A DNA stretch of 64,000 nucleotides, from NCBI RefSeq assembly GCF_026745355.1, contig NC_079209.1, positions 27,979,155-28,043,154 of the forward strand. The letters run 5' to 3'. This DNA is from Beta vulgaris subsp. vulgaris. Lineage: Eukaryota > Streptophyta > Magnoliopsida > Caryophyllales > Amaranthaceae. The notes under the pieces are model-generated. The model was not told the DNA's origin, ran no database searches, and worked only from the letters and a program-made list of their open reading frames with translations. Position numbers and translations under genes: made by a program. This document shows, piece after piece, positions 34,600-46,160 of the stretch (position 1 is the first letter of the stretch; every line of letters starts with the position of its first letter).

Positions 34600-37200
34600 A
34601 GATTTTTTTCTCACTTTAGGTTGCATTTTAAACTATTCTCTCATGATAACTGCATAGTATGCTCGGCATGGTTCTATTGCCTCCTTTATATGAAGTCTAT
34701 GCATGATTTGAATGATTCTGAACTATTCTTGAATCTTCCTTACTCATTGTGGCATGAATGGTTTCTGGTAATACGGTTTGATCCTCCCAAGGGCAACTTG
34801 ACTATACTTGTTACCAAAAAATCTACCTAGTGAGGTTATTTGAGCCTGATGGACTAACATCTTTTTAGTCTTTCTTTTCATGTGTGATGCTCTTCCTTGG
34901 TTATTATTCTCTAGAACTTGTATTGATACTCCTCAAGACCGCATTGACTTGTTTATGCATTGAATATGATTGAGGCGATTGTTGTTTCTGAGCTACATAA
35001 CCAAATGCCACCTACATTGATTACTCCTTTTTTGTCACCCCTCTGAGCCTAGCCTGTTTCTTTGGATTAACTACATCTTTAGCCTTTTACCTTGTCCTAC
35101 CTAGGGGATTGTGAAGCTATGTTGATGAAGTTAAATGTGAAATTGGATATATTTTGTGGTGTTTGATTGTATTGAATTTAGAGTTGGCAATCAGAACAAT
35201 CGGATCGGATTCCGAGCGGTCCAATTCAGATCGAACCGCTTTCAAACCAAGTTATATAAGGACCAGGATCGGACCGGGCCGGGACCGTTTCAAATTCCGA
35301 CATTGTTCGGACTACTTATTTCGGATCGAATTTCTGATTGCATCAGATCGGGTTTCAGATCGGTTTTCGAATCAGGTCAGGTTTCGGATTTCGGATTTCG
35401 GATCGCGTCGGATTTAGGATTATAGTTTAAGATCATCATCGAATCGGACTGGATTTTAGATCGATCAAGAAAGATTTTATCTTATTTAGAATGGGTGTCC
35501 TATATAAAATTAATTTTATTCTATGTGCAATTAGTATACTAATCTTTTGGATATTAATGATTTAGTAGTTAGTACTCCTACATTTGTTTAAAATTACTTC
35601 GTCTAACTATTTGGGTATTCGTTACATATACTTACATGGTATTCTTTCATTGTTTTGTTTATTTATTCTTAGAAACTTTTTAATGTAAATTATAAGATTT
35701 TGAAAATATGAAGGAAAAATAAAATTTCAAGCCAAGTCGAGTCGCACATGAGATGCACCAAGCTTTGACCGAGTGGAGTTCGAGGCTTCGAGCTACACAA
35801 CAGTGCAACATAATTAGCACCTCTACTCTTGTAATATCGACTTAAATTTATATGTTTTTTAATAATCAATTAATCATATATGTAAGTTGTGTTTTCCCAT
35901 CACATTAATACAAGATTATCAGGTATATACTTATATAACTAGATAAGTATATAATTTTGGGGTGCAATAATTTGGTACTATTCCTCCAGCTATTGTGTAT
36001 AATTACAGTGAAAATTTAGGTGAAAATTTTCACTTCTAATTAGAACTTTATTGGTTTACTTTTTGAACAAAAGAAATAATGAATCCTAATACTGTTGTAT
36101 AGTATTATGCGCCAAGTCCACCAACTTTTCAATTTAACTATTGTGTAAAATTTTATAGTGGAAATTTAGGTGGGAAATTTTCCCTCCTATTAAAATTTTA
36201 CTGGTTAAACTTAACGTGTTAAACCAATTAACCAAACTATCAAAGAAAGAAATAATCAAATAAAGAACCAAAAGACCTAAGTCCAAGTTAGTACCTCTGT
36301 CCTCTACTCATTTTCCTAGTTCAGTACTTCAGTATATCAAACCGATTCCTTCTCACAGTTTCATTATCACTCTCAGAAACTCGTATCAAATATCAATTCT
36401 GAAGTCTCACCGTATCACTCTCACTTTAACTCTCATTCAACTTCTCAGTTTTGAAAAATCACGTCGTTGGTGCTCGTCTAATTTACGGTGCCAGCTTGCT
36501 ACTACCGCGCTCTCACTGACAAATCTCTCTCGCACAAGTATTTTTTTGTTTAGTATTGCTATTTATCGTGAAGTAATGAGATGGTAAGATGTGTATTTTC
36601 TTTTACTCATTGCATGCCTTTTTCTCGGTACTTAATTGATAATTATTAAATGCTTGAGGTGATATGTGACCCTTAATTTTGATTTGTATGTTTATTGAGT
36701 GCTTGTGTTTTCTTAATTTGAAGACCAATTGTTGGATGTGTTTGATATAATTGAGTTTATTTGAAGATTTCGTGGCATAAATGATGCACCATGGTTTGTA
36801 ATTGCAAGAATTATACGTGATTGAATTACAAAGATATCTATGTTTTTTTTGTGCGTATGAAATTCCCTAGATTTTTTAACATAATCTGATTTCTTGTAGA
36901 TCTTAATTAACTTTTCAATTAAAGTCATCCTTCTTGAGTCTTGGTACTGTAAAAAAAAAAAAAGGGGGGGGGGGACTCGGATAAGTTTTTAATTGTTTGG
37001 ATTTAGTTCTGTAAAAAAAAGAATGAAATTTTAAAGATGTTATTTGGATTTAATTTTGTTTGATAAGTTAGAGTTGATAATTGATATTATATAAAATTCT
37101 AATATACTATGGTCTATGGTAGGCATGGACCAAGTCAAAGTTGTTGATAATGCAAATGAAGTTGCTCGACTTGTGTAATGGACACAAAGTCAAATTCTTA
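34600..37200. other. Non-coding stretch before the CACTA element
   Basis: No protein family is recognisable. 35180-35430 is a GC-richer, low-complexity stretch built from tcgga/tttcgga words. An A13-G12 homopolymer junction lies near 36950-36974. Confidence 0.4.
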
Positions 37201-37225
37201 CACTAGTGGAAAAATAAGGAAGGAC
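37201..37225 (+). repeat. CACTA terminal inverted repeat (left end)
   Basis: Starts CACTAGTGGAAAAATAAGG, matching the ends of many plant CACTA elements. The length of the inverted repeat cannot be set without the other end. Confidence 0.75.
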
Positions 37226-37545
37226 TGCGCTTTTTGACAGCAGCCCTTTCATTAGCAGCCCTTTCCTTTGTGTAGGGCAGCGCTTTTACCTAAAAAGCAC
37301 AGCCCTTCTTAAGGTGAAGGGTTGCAACCCTTCTAAGCATGAAGGGCTGCGCTTTTTTCAACAAGCGTAGCCCTACCTACTATGAAGGGCTGTGCTTGTT
37401 GAGCCCTACCTACTATGAAGGGCTGCGCTTTTTCAACAAGCACAGCCCTTCATGTGCTTAGAAGGGTTGCGCTTGTTGAAAAAAGCGCAGCCTTTCATAC
37501 TTAGAAGGGTTGCGCTTGTTGAAAAAAGCGCAACCCTTCTTGTTA
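37226..37545. repeat. CACTA subterminal repeats
   Basis: At least eight copies of an aagggctgcgcttt word in both orientations (aaaagcgcagccctt), often arranged as hairpins around ttcaacaag/cttgttgaa. In En/Spm such subterminal motifs are the binding sites of the TNPA-type protein. Confidence 0.75.
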
Positions 37546-37565
37546 AATTTTTTTTTTTTAAAATT

Positions 37566-37705
37566 AATTCAGCTCCCACCCCTGCACACCCCCCAGCCCT
37601 TCCCACCCCCACACCCTGCCAGCCTACCCTTCCCACCCCCTGCCCCACACCCAGCACACCCCCACACACTGCCCACCCCAGCCCTTCCCACCCCCACACC
37701 CTGCA
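37566..37705 (+). repeat. C-rich low-complexity tract
   Basis: About 140 bp made almost only of C, with A and T, in cccac, ccctg and cccttccc words. Two near-identical segments (cccagcccttcccacccccacaccctgc) occur near 37590-37620 and 37678-37704. Confidence 0.7.
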
Positions 37706-37783
37706 AAACAACCAAGGAATAAACACATATATAAGAATTCAATCATTTTACCGTAGTTAGTATTTCTAAAAATGACATATACC

Positions 37784-38425
37784 TTCCCGAAATTCAATCA
37801 AAAACAAATGCAAGCCTAAAACTCTACACACTAGTTATAATATATCTCATTTTATCATATTCAAAAAGAAAATGAAGTTAAATGACTCGAGAAATAGGAA
37901 TTGGACGCAAAAAGGCATAAATAGGCCTAAAATCACATTTATGTTCCCGATATACAACCAACAACAAATGCAAGCCTAAGAATCTAAACAATAGCTACAT
38001 TATACCTCATATAATCATGTTAAAAGAAAATTTGGGGTTAAATGACTCGATAAGTACGATTTGGGAGCGAAAAAGGCGAAAATAAGCCTAAATTGACCTT
38101 TTCGTTCCCGACATGCAACAAACAACAAATGCAAGCCTATAACTCTACACAATAGTTATATTATACCTCATATAAACATGTTCAAAGAGCATTTGGGGTT
38201 AAATGACTCGATAAGTACGATTTAGGAGCGAAAAGGCAAAAATAGGCCTAAATTGACCTTTTTGTTCCCGAAATGCAACAAACAACAATTAGAAACCTAA
38301 AAATCTACACAATAGTTACATTAAGTCTCATATAATCATGTTCAAAATTAATTTGTGGTTAAATGAATCAATAAATACGATTTGGAAGCGTAAAAGGCAA
38401 AAATAGGCAGAAACTAACATATATA
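37784..38425. repeat. 160-bp tandem repeat array A (4 units)
   Basis: Units begin ttcccga at 37784, 37944, 38105 and 38265, giving a period of 160-161 bp. Each contains atgcaac.aacaaca, tctacaca.tagtta, cctcatataatcatgtt, ttaaatgactcgataa and gcgaaaaggc. The array starts directly after the last exon of the TNPA-like gene (38446), on its 3' side. Confidence 0.85.
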
Positions 38426-38445
38426 CTAATTAATAAGTTACATAC

Positions 38446-39666
38446 ATTTTGAAGATCATCAATTGTAGTGCAACAGTTGATGATATCGAACATGAACCTC
38501 ATGACGTAATACCCACACGTAAGTCCAACTTCTTGTTGCGGACACTAAATTCACCAAAGGATGCAATAAATGACATTGATGTTAGATGTGTATTATGTGT
38601 TTCTATATAAGGAAAAAAAACTAGTCATGTTACCTCGACTGAATGCCAAACAGAAGATTTTGGTGCTCGAAGTCCTATTGCATTAACATCCTTCATCACA
38701 CTACATCAATACATTATTATAAGATTAGATGTACATTTAATATTAATAAGTGCGCATATATTGAGTTTCGATTAGGCTACCTATGTAACAATGATTTGAC
38801 TAGTAAGGGCCGTAGTGGTTGTTTACTCAAAGAATCAAAGTGGTAGGCTTCGTTACGTGACAAACATATCGCAATCAGTGTCCAATGATTCGTACAACAA
38901 TAAAATATAGTTATTATTAATCGTAAAACAACTAATAGGTCAATTTAATTAAAGTAAAGTGAGTTTAAGAAGCATACGTTTCAATATAAGGAAGAAGAAT
39001 GATCTTATATCCAAGACGAGAACATGCTTTCAAAGAAGCATTGAGATACTCTTTCAACTCCCTTTTGTTTCTTAAGCAAATGTCATCTCGTAATATGCTT
39101 GGACATAACCAACCAAACATTGGCTTACTAGATGCAATCAATGATTTGTATAATAACCTGAGAAATCATATTGATTAAAAGAAAACTTACTTATTATGGA
39201 AGTTAGTTGAATTGAAAACTACTTAAGGCATATGTATATATAATGTATATTTAATTTATATACTAAAGTATTACCTCATGAATGTTTGTATCGTGGAAAC
39301 ATTCAACTCTTCCGCACATAAGAATTCTTTAATATCAACCTTAGAAATGAAGGTCGATGTATCCTCAAAGTAGTGGAATTGATGGTGCGACAACTGAATC
39401 TCAATGATTGCTTCATCGTCTACATCGCTAGCGCACTCATGTAACTAAAAGCACAGAGAACTAAGGCCTTGCACCACCTCGATCTTCGTAATGAGTGGAC
39501 ACTTTGCCATAGAAATATTTTCTTTCTCCACTTCATCACGTCGGCCTTCCTGAGGTGAACATGCCTTCTTTCCCTTCTGTCCGGCCTTCCCCCGAAACCT
39601 AGTAATTAGTTAAATTAAAAGATATTATTGACAATCATATATAGGAACTATAAAAGAAAGCAATAA

Positions 39667-39709
<43 letters not shown>

Positions 39710-39793
39710 GTATATATATATATATGTATATATGTATAATATATATGTAATAATATATATGTATATATATATTATATGTTATATATATATATG

Positions 39794-39859
<66 letters not shown>

Positions 39860-41850
39860 ATGTTAATCATTGTACCTCATCTGATAACCGCACCAACTGC
39901 ACGCGGCCAAAGAACATAACTGCCAAGGGCATCAGTCACTGAATGTAGACCAACTTCTGTATTCGGCAGCGGAAGAGGTAATTCTTCGAAACCAGGCACA
40001 ATACCTGAAACGCTAACCACATAGTGAATATCAGCCACTGCCTGGTTGTGCAATCGTACCCGGTCCCTAGGGGGTTGTGCTTGGCCATAAGCAACGATAA
40101 TGAAACTGCCATGACCATCTCCTCGAGCTAATAGCTCACATGGTGTCTCTTCCTTTTAAAAAAACTCTATTCATAGTTAGTCTATGAAATTACATATATA
40201 TAGTAAGAATTTCATGCATTTAAGAACAATAGTTGTGACATTAAGTGATTACCGTGAACTTCGGAACTGGATCAGGCTGCGTAGGTGTAATAACACTGCC
40301 CTTCTTGAAAGCACCAAAAGTCGGTAAGCTCATTTGCGCCAAAATGGCGTTGAAATTCTGAGTCATCTCCTCTCTGAGCTCCTCCCGAATTGCAGCTTTC
40401 ATAGCCTCCACATCTATTGAAGCTGCCGAATTCACATTGGAGGCACTGGATTTTGACGTAGTAGTGTATTGATCACCATACACCTTTCTCACCCCGAGGC
40501 AGACACCTCCTACGCCCCTCACACGTCCATATTGGTTCCGTCCTAAAGTCTCGTGTAAGACATCAATTTGTCCTTGACGAGTGAACTCACCAGTTGCCTC
40601 CTTTTCCTTCAAGCCAATCTCCATAAGGATAAGAGAGAAATGCTCGTGAGCGCACAACTATATATTATATATACCTTATCAAAAACTTATAATATGTACT
40701 TACAATGGCATTAGCTATCAGTTTTGTTCCGGGATCAGGCAAGACTCTCCGTCCCTTTGCATCAACCCCATGCATCGAACACTACCAATCGAGCACTCTA
40801 TCTGGTTGCCGAGGCTGTGCAACTGTCGTCGTAGAGCTAGTGCCCGTTGCCGTTGTCGACCCAATCGTGGGGTAATGGTTGTACATCCACGATTCTCTCG
40901 CCTAACCGTACGACTGAGCACCCAGATGGTGATAGTACTTCCTAGCTTTTGCATTCGTGCTACCTTTCTCACGAGTTGCCTGAAACGCACAATTATAAAT
41001 AAAGGTTGGGTATGGTGTTATACAATAATACTGGATCTAAGAGTATTAAATTAAATCTTAGCTAGTAAAATATTCTTACAACAGCTTCCGGGGTTGTTTT
41101 TTGTGCAACAAATGCTTGCCACTCTTCAGGTTTGATATGCCTCCATATTTGATATGGTAACTTGGAGGGTGCCTCAGATGATGTGTCCGGTGAAGCCTTA
41201 GAACCGGTGTGTGTTTCTCCGCCGTAGATTTTCTTCTTCTTTGTACCCACGATTTTTTTTACCGCTTAGTGATCCACCCCGATACTAACTTGGCCTTGAA
41301 ATCTCTGAATCTCTAGGGAACCGGGGATAGAAACACATTCTTCTTGGCTTCCTCATTTTCAATATTGAATTGATTCTACAAAAAATGCATTTCACAAATT
41401 AGTAAATATTACACATATATTTCACTAAAGTGTTAAGATTCTAAACGTTATTGTACGCAAAGCTTACCATAGTATCTTACCAAATCATCTTTTTCAAATA
41501 CTCGGGCACCTCTTTCCTTGAGTGGAGAATGGTGAGCTTATGCATGCAAATCCCAACTTGCATGGCATACTTTTGATGCCATTTTCCACAAGGTTGCCCT
41601 AAATAATCGTACTTCAAAGTCATTAGGGTGAGTTTCCCTAGTGACTTTGTAGGTCCCCTTCCTTTTCTCTTTTTCGTCGCCAATGACTTCCTATCCCTTT
41701 GTGCATCTTTTTCTTCACGGCGAGATCGAACCAATTTACCCCGCTCCTTTTGGTAATCGAAAGACTCATCCTCGGTAGTGTGTTCCTCTTTCGTATCCGT
41801 ATGGACCTCCGCCATGTCCCTGAAATTGTACAAATATACGCATTAATTAA
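38446..41850 (-). pseudogene. CACTA TNPA-like gene with DUF8039-like and Ulp1/C48 protease-like regions
   Basis: A multi-exon gene pieced together from frames and splice sites; it runs leftwards. N-terminal part (41833-41062): acidic/basic start MAEVHTDTKEE, then DFKAKLVSG and PEEWQAFVAQKTTPEAV. Next (40990-40718), in broken frame: STNAKARKYYHHLG. Then 40657-40241: IDVLHETLGRNQYGRVRGVGG and EELREEMTQNFNAIL. These blocks match plant Tnp1/En/Spm (Transposase_24-type) proteins. The exon about 40155-39870 reads CELLARGDGHGSFIIVAYGQ and LPLPNTEVGLHSVTDALGSYV, like DUF8039. Exon 39157-38978 reads PMFGWLCPSILRDD and LGYKIILLPYIET. The exon near 38870-38760 has NHWTLIAICLS and YHFDSL (His and Asp of C48 proteases), and exon 38544-38446 has CPQQEVGLTCGYYVMRF (Gln and Cys). 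At least one in-frame stop (in the exon 39278-39600) marks it as decayed. Confidence 0.75.
39661..39860. repeat. (TA)n/(TATG)n microsatellite
   Basis: About 200 bp of alternating ta with regularly spaced gtata interruptions, lying in an intron of the TNPA-like gene. Confidence 0.9.
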
Positions 41851-41865
41851 AAAAATCACATTTAG

Positions 41866-42575
41866 GGGGGGGGGGCAGTGCAGTGGGGAGGCAACAGTGT
41901 GGAGGGGCTGTGCAGTAGGGAGGGGCAGTGTAGTGGGGAGGGGGCAGCATGGGGAGGGGGCTGTGCAGTGGGAGGGGGCAGCAGTGGGAGGGACGCAGTG
42001 GGGAGGGGGCTGTGGGGAGGGTGCAGGGCAGTGGGGAGGGGGGCAGTAGGAGGGTGTGCAGAGGGGGGCTGTGGGGAGGGGGGTTGTGGGGATGGGGCAG
42101 TGGGAGGGTGTGCAGAGGGGTGGCAGTGGGGAGGGGGTGTGCAGGGGAGGAGGGCAGCAGCGGGGAGGGGGGCTGTGGGGTGGGGGTGAGCAAGGGAGGG
42201 GGTTAGTAGTGGGGAGGGGGTAGGGGGGCTGTGGGAGGGTGCAGGGCAGTGGGGAGGGGAGTTGTGGGAGGGGGGCAGTGGAGAGTGTATAGGGGGGAAG
42301 TGGGGAGGAGTGTGTAGCGAGGGGGCAGTAGTGGGAGGGGGGCAGGGGGCTATGGGGAGGGTGCAGGGTAGTGGGGAGGGGTGTTGGGAGGGTGTGTAGA
42401 GGGGGGGGGGAGTGGGGAGGGGGCCAGTGGGTGTGCAGTGGGAGGGGTGTGCAGCAGGGTGTGGGGAGGGGGCCAGCAGGCTCTGGGGAGGGTGTGCAGC
42501 AGGGTGTGGGGAGGGGAGGGGAGTGCAGCAATGGTGGGGGGAGGGGAGGGCGGCAGTGGGGGGAGGGGAGGGGGT
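41866..42575 (+). repeat. G-rich minisatellite tract
   Basis: About 710 bp of ggggagg, gggcagtg, ggggctgtg and gtgcag words with almost no C-runs on this strand. It lies just upstream of the TNPA-like gene start (about 41850), so its C-rich strand is the coding strand of that gene's promoter region. Many runs of four or more G could form G-quadruplexes. Confidence 0.85.
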
Positions 42576-42659
42576 ATTAAAACTTAGACAAAGTAAAAGT
42601 TAGACATAGACCATAGACCATGAAGTTGTTTATTAACTATAAAAGGAGGGTATTAAAAC

Positions 42660-43580
42660 TTAGCCATTAGCATTCACGATTTGGGAGCGAAAAGGCCAAA
42701 ATAGGCCCAAAATGGCCTTTTCGTTCCCGAAATGCAACCAACAACAAATGCATGACTATAACTCTACACACTAGTTACATTATACCTCATATAATCATGC
42801 TCAAAGAAAATTTGGTGTTAAATAACTTGATAAGTACGATTTGGGAGCGAAAATGCCAAAATAGGCCCGAAATCTCCTTTTCGTTCCCGAAATGCAACCA
42901 ACAGCAAATGAAAGCCTATAACTCTACACACTAGATACAATATACCTCATATAATCATGTTCAAAGAAAATTTGGGGTTAAACGACTCGATAAGTACGAT
43001 TTGGGAGCGAAAAGGCCAAAATAGGCCCGAAATGGCCTTTTCGTTCCCGAAATGCAACCAACAACAAATGAAAGCCTATAACTCTACGCACTAGTTAAAT
43101 TATACCTCATATAAGCATGTTCAAAGAAAATTTGGGTCTAAATGACTCGATAAGTATGATTTAGGAGCGAAAAGGCCAAAATAGGCCCGAAATGGCATTT
43201 TCGTTCCCGAAATGCAACGAACAACAAATGAAAGCCTATAACTCTACACATTAGTTACATTATGCCTCATATAAGCATGTTCAAAGAAAATTTGGAGTTA
43301 AATGACTCGATAAGTATGATTTGGGAGCGAAAAGACAAAAATAGGCCCGAAATGGCATTTTCGTTCCCGAAATGCAACCAACAACAAATGCAAGCCTAAG
43401 AATCTAAACAATAGTTACATTATACCTCATATAATCATGTTCAAAGAAAATTTGGGGTTAAATGACTCGATAAGTACGATTTGGGAGCAAAAAGGCGAGA
43501 ATTGGCCTAAATTGAACTTTTCGTTCCCGATATGCAAAAAACAACAACTGAAAGCCGTTTCTACACAATAGTTACAAATT
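42660..43580. repeat. 160-bp tandem repeat array B (about 6 units)
   Basis: Units begin ttcccga at 42724, 42884, 43044, 43204, 43364 and 43524, an exact 160-bp period, with a partial unit before the first. The sequence is the same as in array A at 37784. The array ends about 30 bp before the stop codon end (43611) of the TNP2-like gene. Confidence 0.9.
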
Positions 43581-43610
43581 GGAGAAATTACACAGACCTG
43601 AGTTTATATC

Positions 43611-46160
43611 TCATGATTTATTGACCTTCCGCCGTTTCTTAGGATACTCAAGTACATGTATCCCTTCCGTGTGATCTACACGCATATAGTTCTCCGACAT
43701 ATTCACATCATCTTCCACACTAAATTCAGAATAGGTAAAAGGGGGGACGTCCTCAAATGCATCATATTCTTCCTCATTATCAACATCACCAATACTGAGG
43801 ATACTCCTTCTACCAGGTACAACAATTGACCACTTATGATCAGCAGGATCAGTTACAAAAAATACTTGCTTGACTTGTGATGCAATTACAAACGGCTCCT
43901 TAGTTTCACTTAGACGACTAAGGTTAACAAGAGTGAATCCGCAAGGATCATCTTTTCTTACACAACATCGATTATCATCAACCCACTTGCAACACAAGAG
44001 GCAAATATTAAAAGTACAATAGTCCAGCTCCCATATTTCTTGTATTCGCCCATAATAGTTACTTTCAGCATGTACAAGCGACTTATCCTTCGAGCTTGCG
44101 TATTGTGTAGACGATGCCACAAGTGAAACACCACTATTTTGTTGCGATCTTGACTTCAGATCTTGACGTTCAGTCCAAAACGTATACCCATTAATATCAC
44201 AACCCTCATAAGAGCGTATAGTTTCACGAGGACCAAATGCTAACCACTTGACTGTTTCAGGAACACTTTCATCCAAATCATTCAGTACTCGTTTATGAAA
44301 CCAATCAATGGAAGTCTTGTTATGCATTTGCGTCAATGCCCTCACTCCTTTTCCAGGATTGCTAACACGTAATTCCTCCATATGTTCATTTAAATAAGTA
44401 TGGACAGTTGGTACGTGATGCAATACAAATAAGTGATCTTGTTTACGATTTTCTAAGGAAGGTGTGATCAATTTTGAACCAATTGTACCCTTGCCCTCAA
44501 TTCTGCCCTCGTGTCGGGATGTCAGAAGTCCAACAAGATCAATACTAGCAAAATACTCAGCCACAAAATTACTGATCTCTTCACCCACAATCCCTTGAAT
44601 TATACTACCTTCTGGTTGTGCAGGATTCCGAACTTTATCCTTCAGTGTTCCCATATATCTCTCAAAAGCATAGAACCACCTCAATAACACTGGACCACAC
44701 AGCTTAATTTCTCGAACTAGATGGACAATGAGATGGACCATAATGTCAAAGAATGTGGGGGAAAAACATCTCAAATTCGCATAGAGTTTTAACTACTCTG
44801 GCCTGCAAGGAATCGAGGGTCGACGGGTCTAGGACTTTGCTGCATATTGTATGAAAAAATGAACACAGTTCTGTAATGGTATGCCTCACATGCTTTGGAA
44901 GTATCCCACGAATTTCAATCGGTAAGAATACTTGCATCATGACATGACAATTGTGCGATTTCATACTCGATAACTTAAACTCACCATTTAAGGTAACAAA
45001 GCGCTTCATATTCGATGACTAGCCAGTAGGGACCTTAATGCCATACAATGACTCGCAAAAAATCTGTTTCTCTGCACGCGACATCGTGTAGCAAGCTGGT
45101 GGCAAATAATTCTTCTTCGAATCCTCCACCTTCTTTTTGCTTTTATGAGTTTCATCATCAACCCTGTCCTCCGCTACTTTCTTCTTCCTTCCGTCCCTTT
45201 TCTGAGCCCATAACTCTGGTTGATGCCCTTGTTTTTCCAAGTAAAGTCGTGATGCCTTAACATCTTTTGTCGTGCCCGGAATATTCATAAGTGTCGCGAG
45301 AATAGCTTCTTAAACATTCTTCTCTATGTGCATGACATCCAAACAATAATGTCTGACCTTTAGATCTTTCCAATATGGGAGTTTCCAAAAAATGGACTGC
45401 TTTTTCCATAATCATGTAGGTCGATCAACCTCACTAGCAGGTTTACCAAAGACTGTTTCAATGCCCTTCACCTAGTTAATGGTCGATGAGCAACTTCTTC
45501 TTCAACCGTCCCATCGAATGCCTTCTTCTTTAACCGATAGGGATGGTCGCGGCTGAGGAGCCTTCGTGTGCGCATATACACATGTTTGCAGCCCTTAAGG
45601 TGTGTAGATTTCATGTCATCTAAATAAATCGGGCAAGGTTGTTTTCCTTTAGTCTTATACCCAAATAAGTTCCCATAAGCTGGATAATCGTTCATAGTAC
45701 AAAAAAGCATGGCACGCAGAGTGAACATCTCATTAGCATACGCATCAAATACTAACACTCCTTCATTCCACATCTTCTGTAAATCTTCAACAAGCGGTTG
45801 GAGGTATACATCTATGTCATTTCTAGGTTATTTGGGCCCCGATATAAGAAGCGACAGCATCATGTACTTGCGTTTCACGCACAACCAAGGAGGCAAGTTG
45901 TAAACCACTAAAACTACTGGCCATGCACTATGCTGCGAACTGAGATTGCCAAAAGGGTTCATGCCATCCGTACATAATCCAAGCCTCAGATTTCTATCCT
46001 CATTACCAAATGACTTATGCACCCTCTTGATAGTTTTCCACTTAGGTGAATCAGCCGGAAGCTTGAGCAGACCGTCTTTCTTCCTACGATCTGCATGCCA
46101 CCTCAAATTCTTCGCATCTCCTTTATTTGAGAACATGCGCTTAAATCTAGGTATTATGGG
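43611..46160 (-). pseudogene. CACTA TNP2-like transposase, 3' two thirds (split gene)
   Basis: Continuation of the gene whose 5' part is at 63232-64000. Starting at the insertion point (46160): IIPRFKRMFSNKGDAKNLRW, VLVVYNLPPWLCVKRKYMML, then the Transposase_21 core MWNEGVLVFDAYANEMFTLR, NDYPAYGNLFGYKTKGKQPC. Frameshifts near 45830 and 45480 break this core. Then VKASRLYLEKQGHQPELWAQ, KKNYLPPACY, SHNCHVMMQVFLPIEIRGIL, and the DUF4218-like segment FFDIMVHLIVHLVREIKLCG with FERYMGTLKDKVRNPAQPEG. The DUF4216-like segment YYGRIQEIWELDY, SRLSETKEPFVIASQVKQVF ends the 387-residue ORF 43611-44774. The transposase cuts and inserts the CACTA element. About four frames are used, so it is inactive even without the insertion. 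Confidence 0.85.

Larger units (their letters stand above)
30605..34600 (+). mobile_element. Athila-like gypsy element, internally deleted
   Basis: A 1,595-bp LTR (30605-32199) with TGATA/TATCA ends is followed by a PBS, gag and part of the protease. RT, RNase H and integrase are missing. After 34330 comes gacattgtgacatgctagcttcggggagggtc-like sequence near 34515-34552, which resembles the G-rich end of the internal region of Athila-type elements. No second LTR copy is seen before the CACTA element, so the 3' end is lost or not recognised. Confidence 0.65.

Noticed and set aside
37452..37760. Pro-rich ORFs on the plus strand
   Set aside because: Translation of the C-rich tract; no start context or family.
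41638..42531. 297-residue Pro/Leu/His-rich ORF on the minus strand
   Set aside because: It is the translation of the G-rich minisatellite; stop codons are rare in such sequence on any frame.
37784..43580. Centromeric or heterochromatic satellite
   Set aside because: Only 4 and 6 units are present and both arrays lie within one CACTA element next to its genes.
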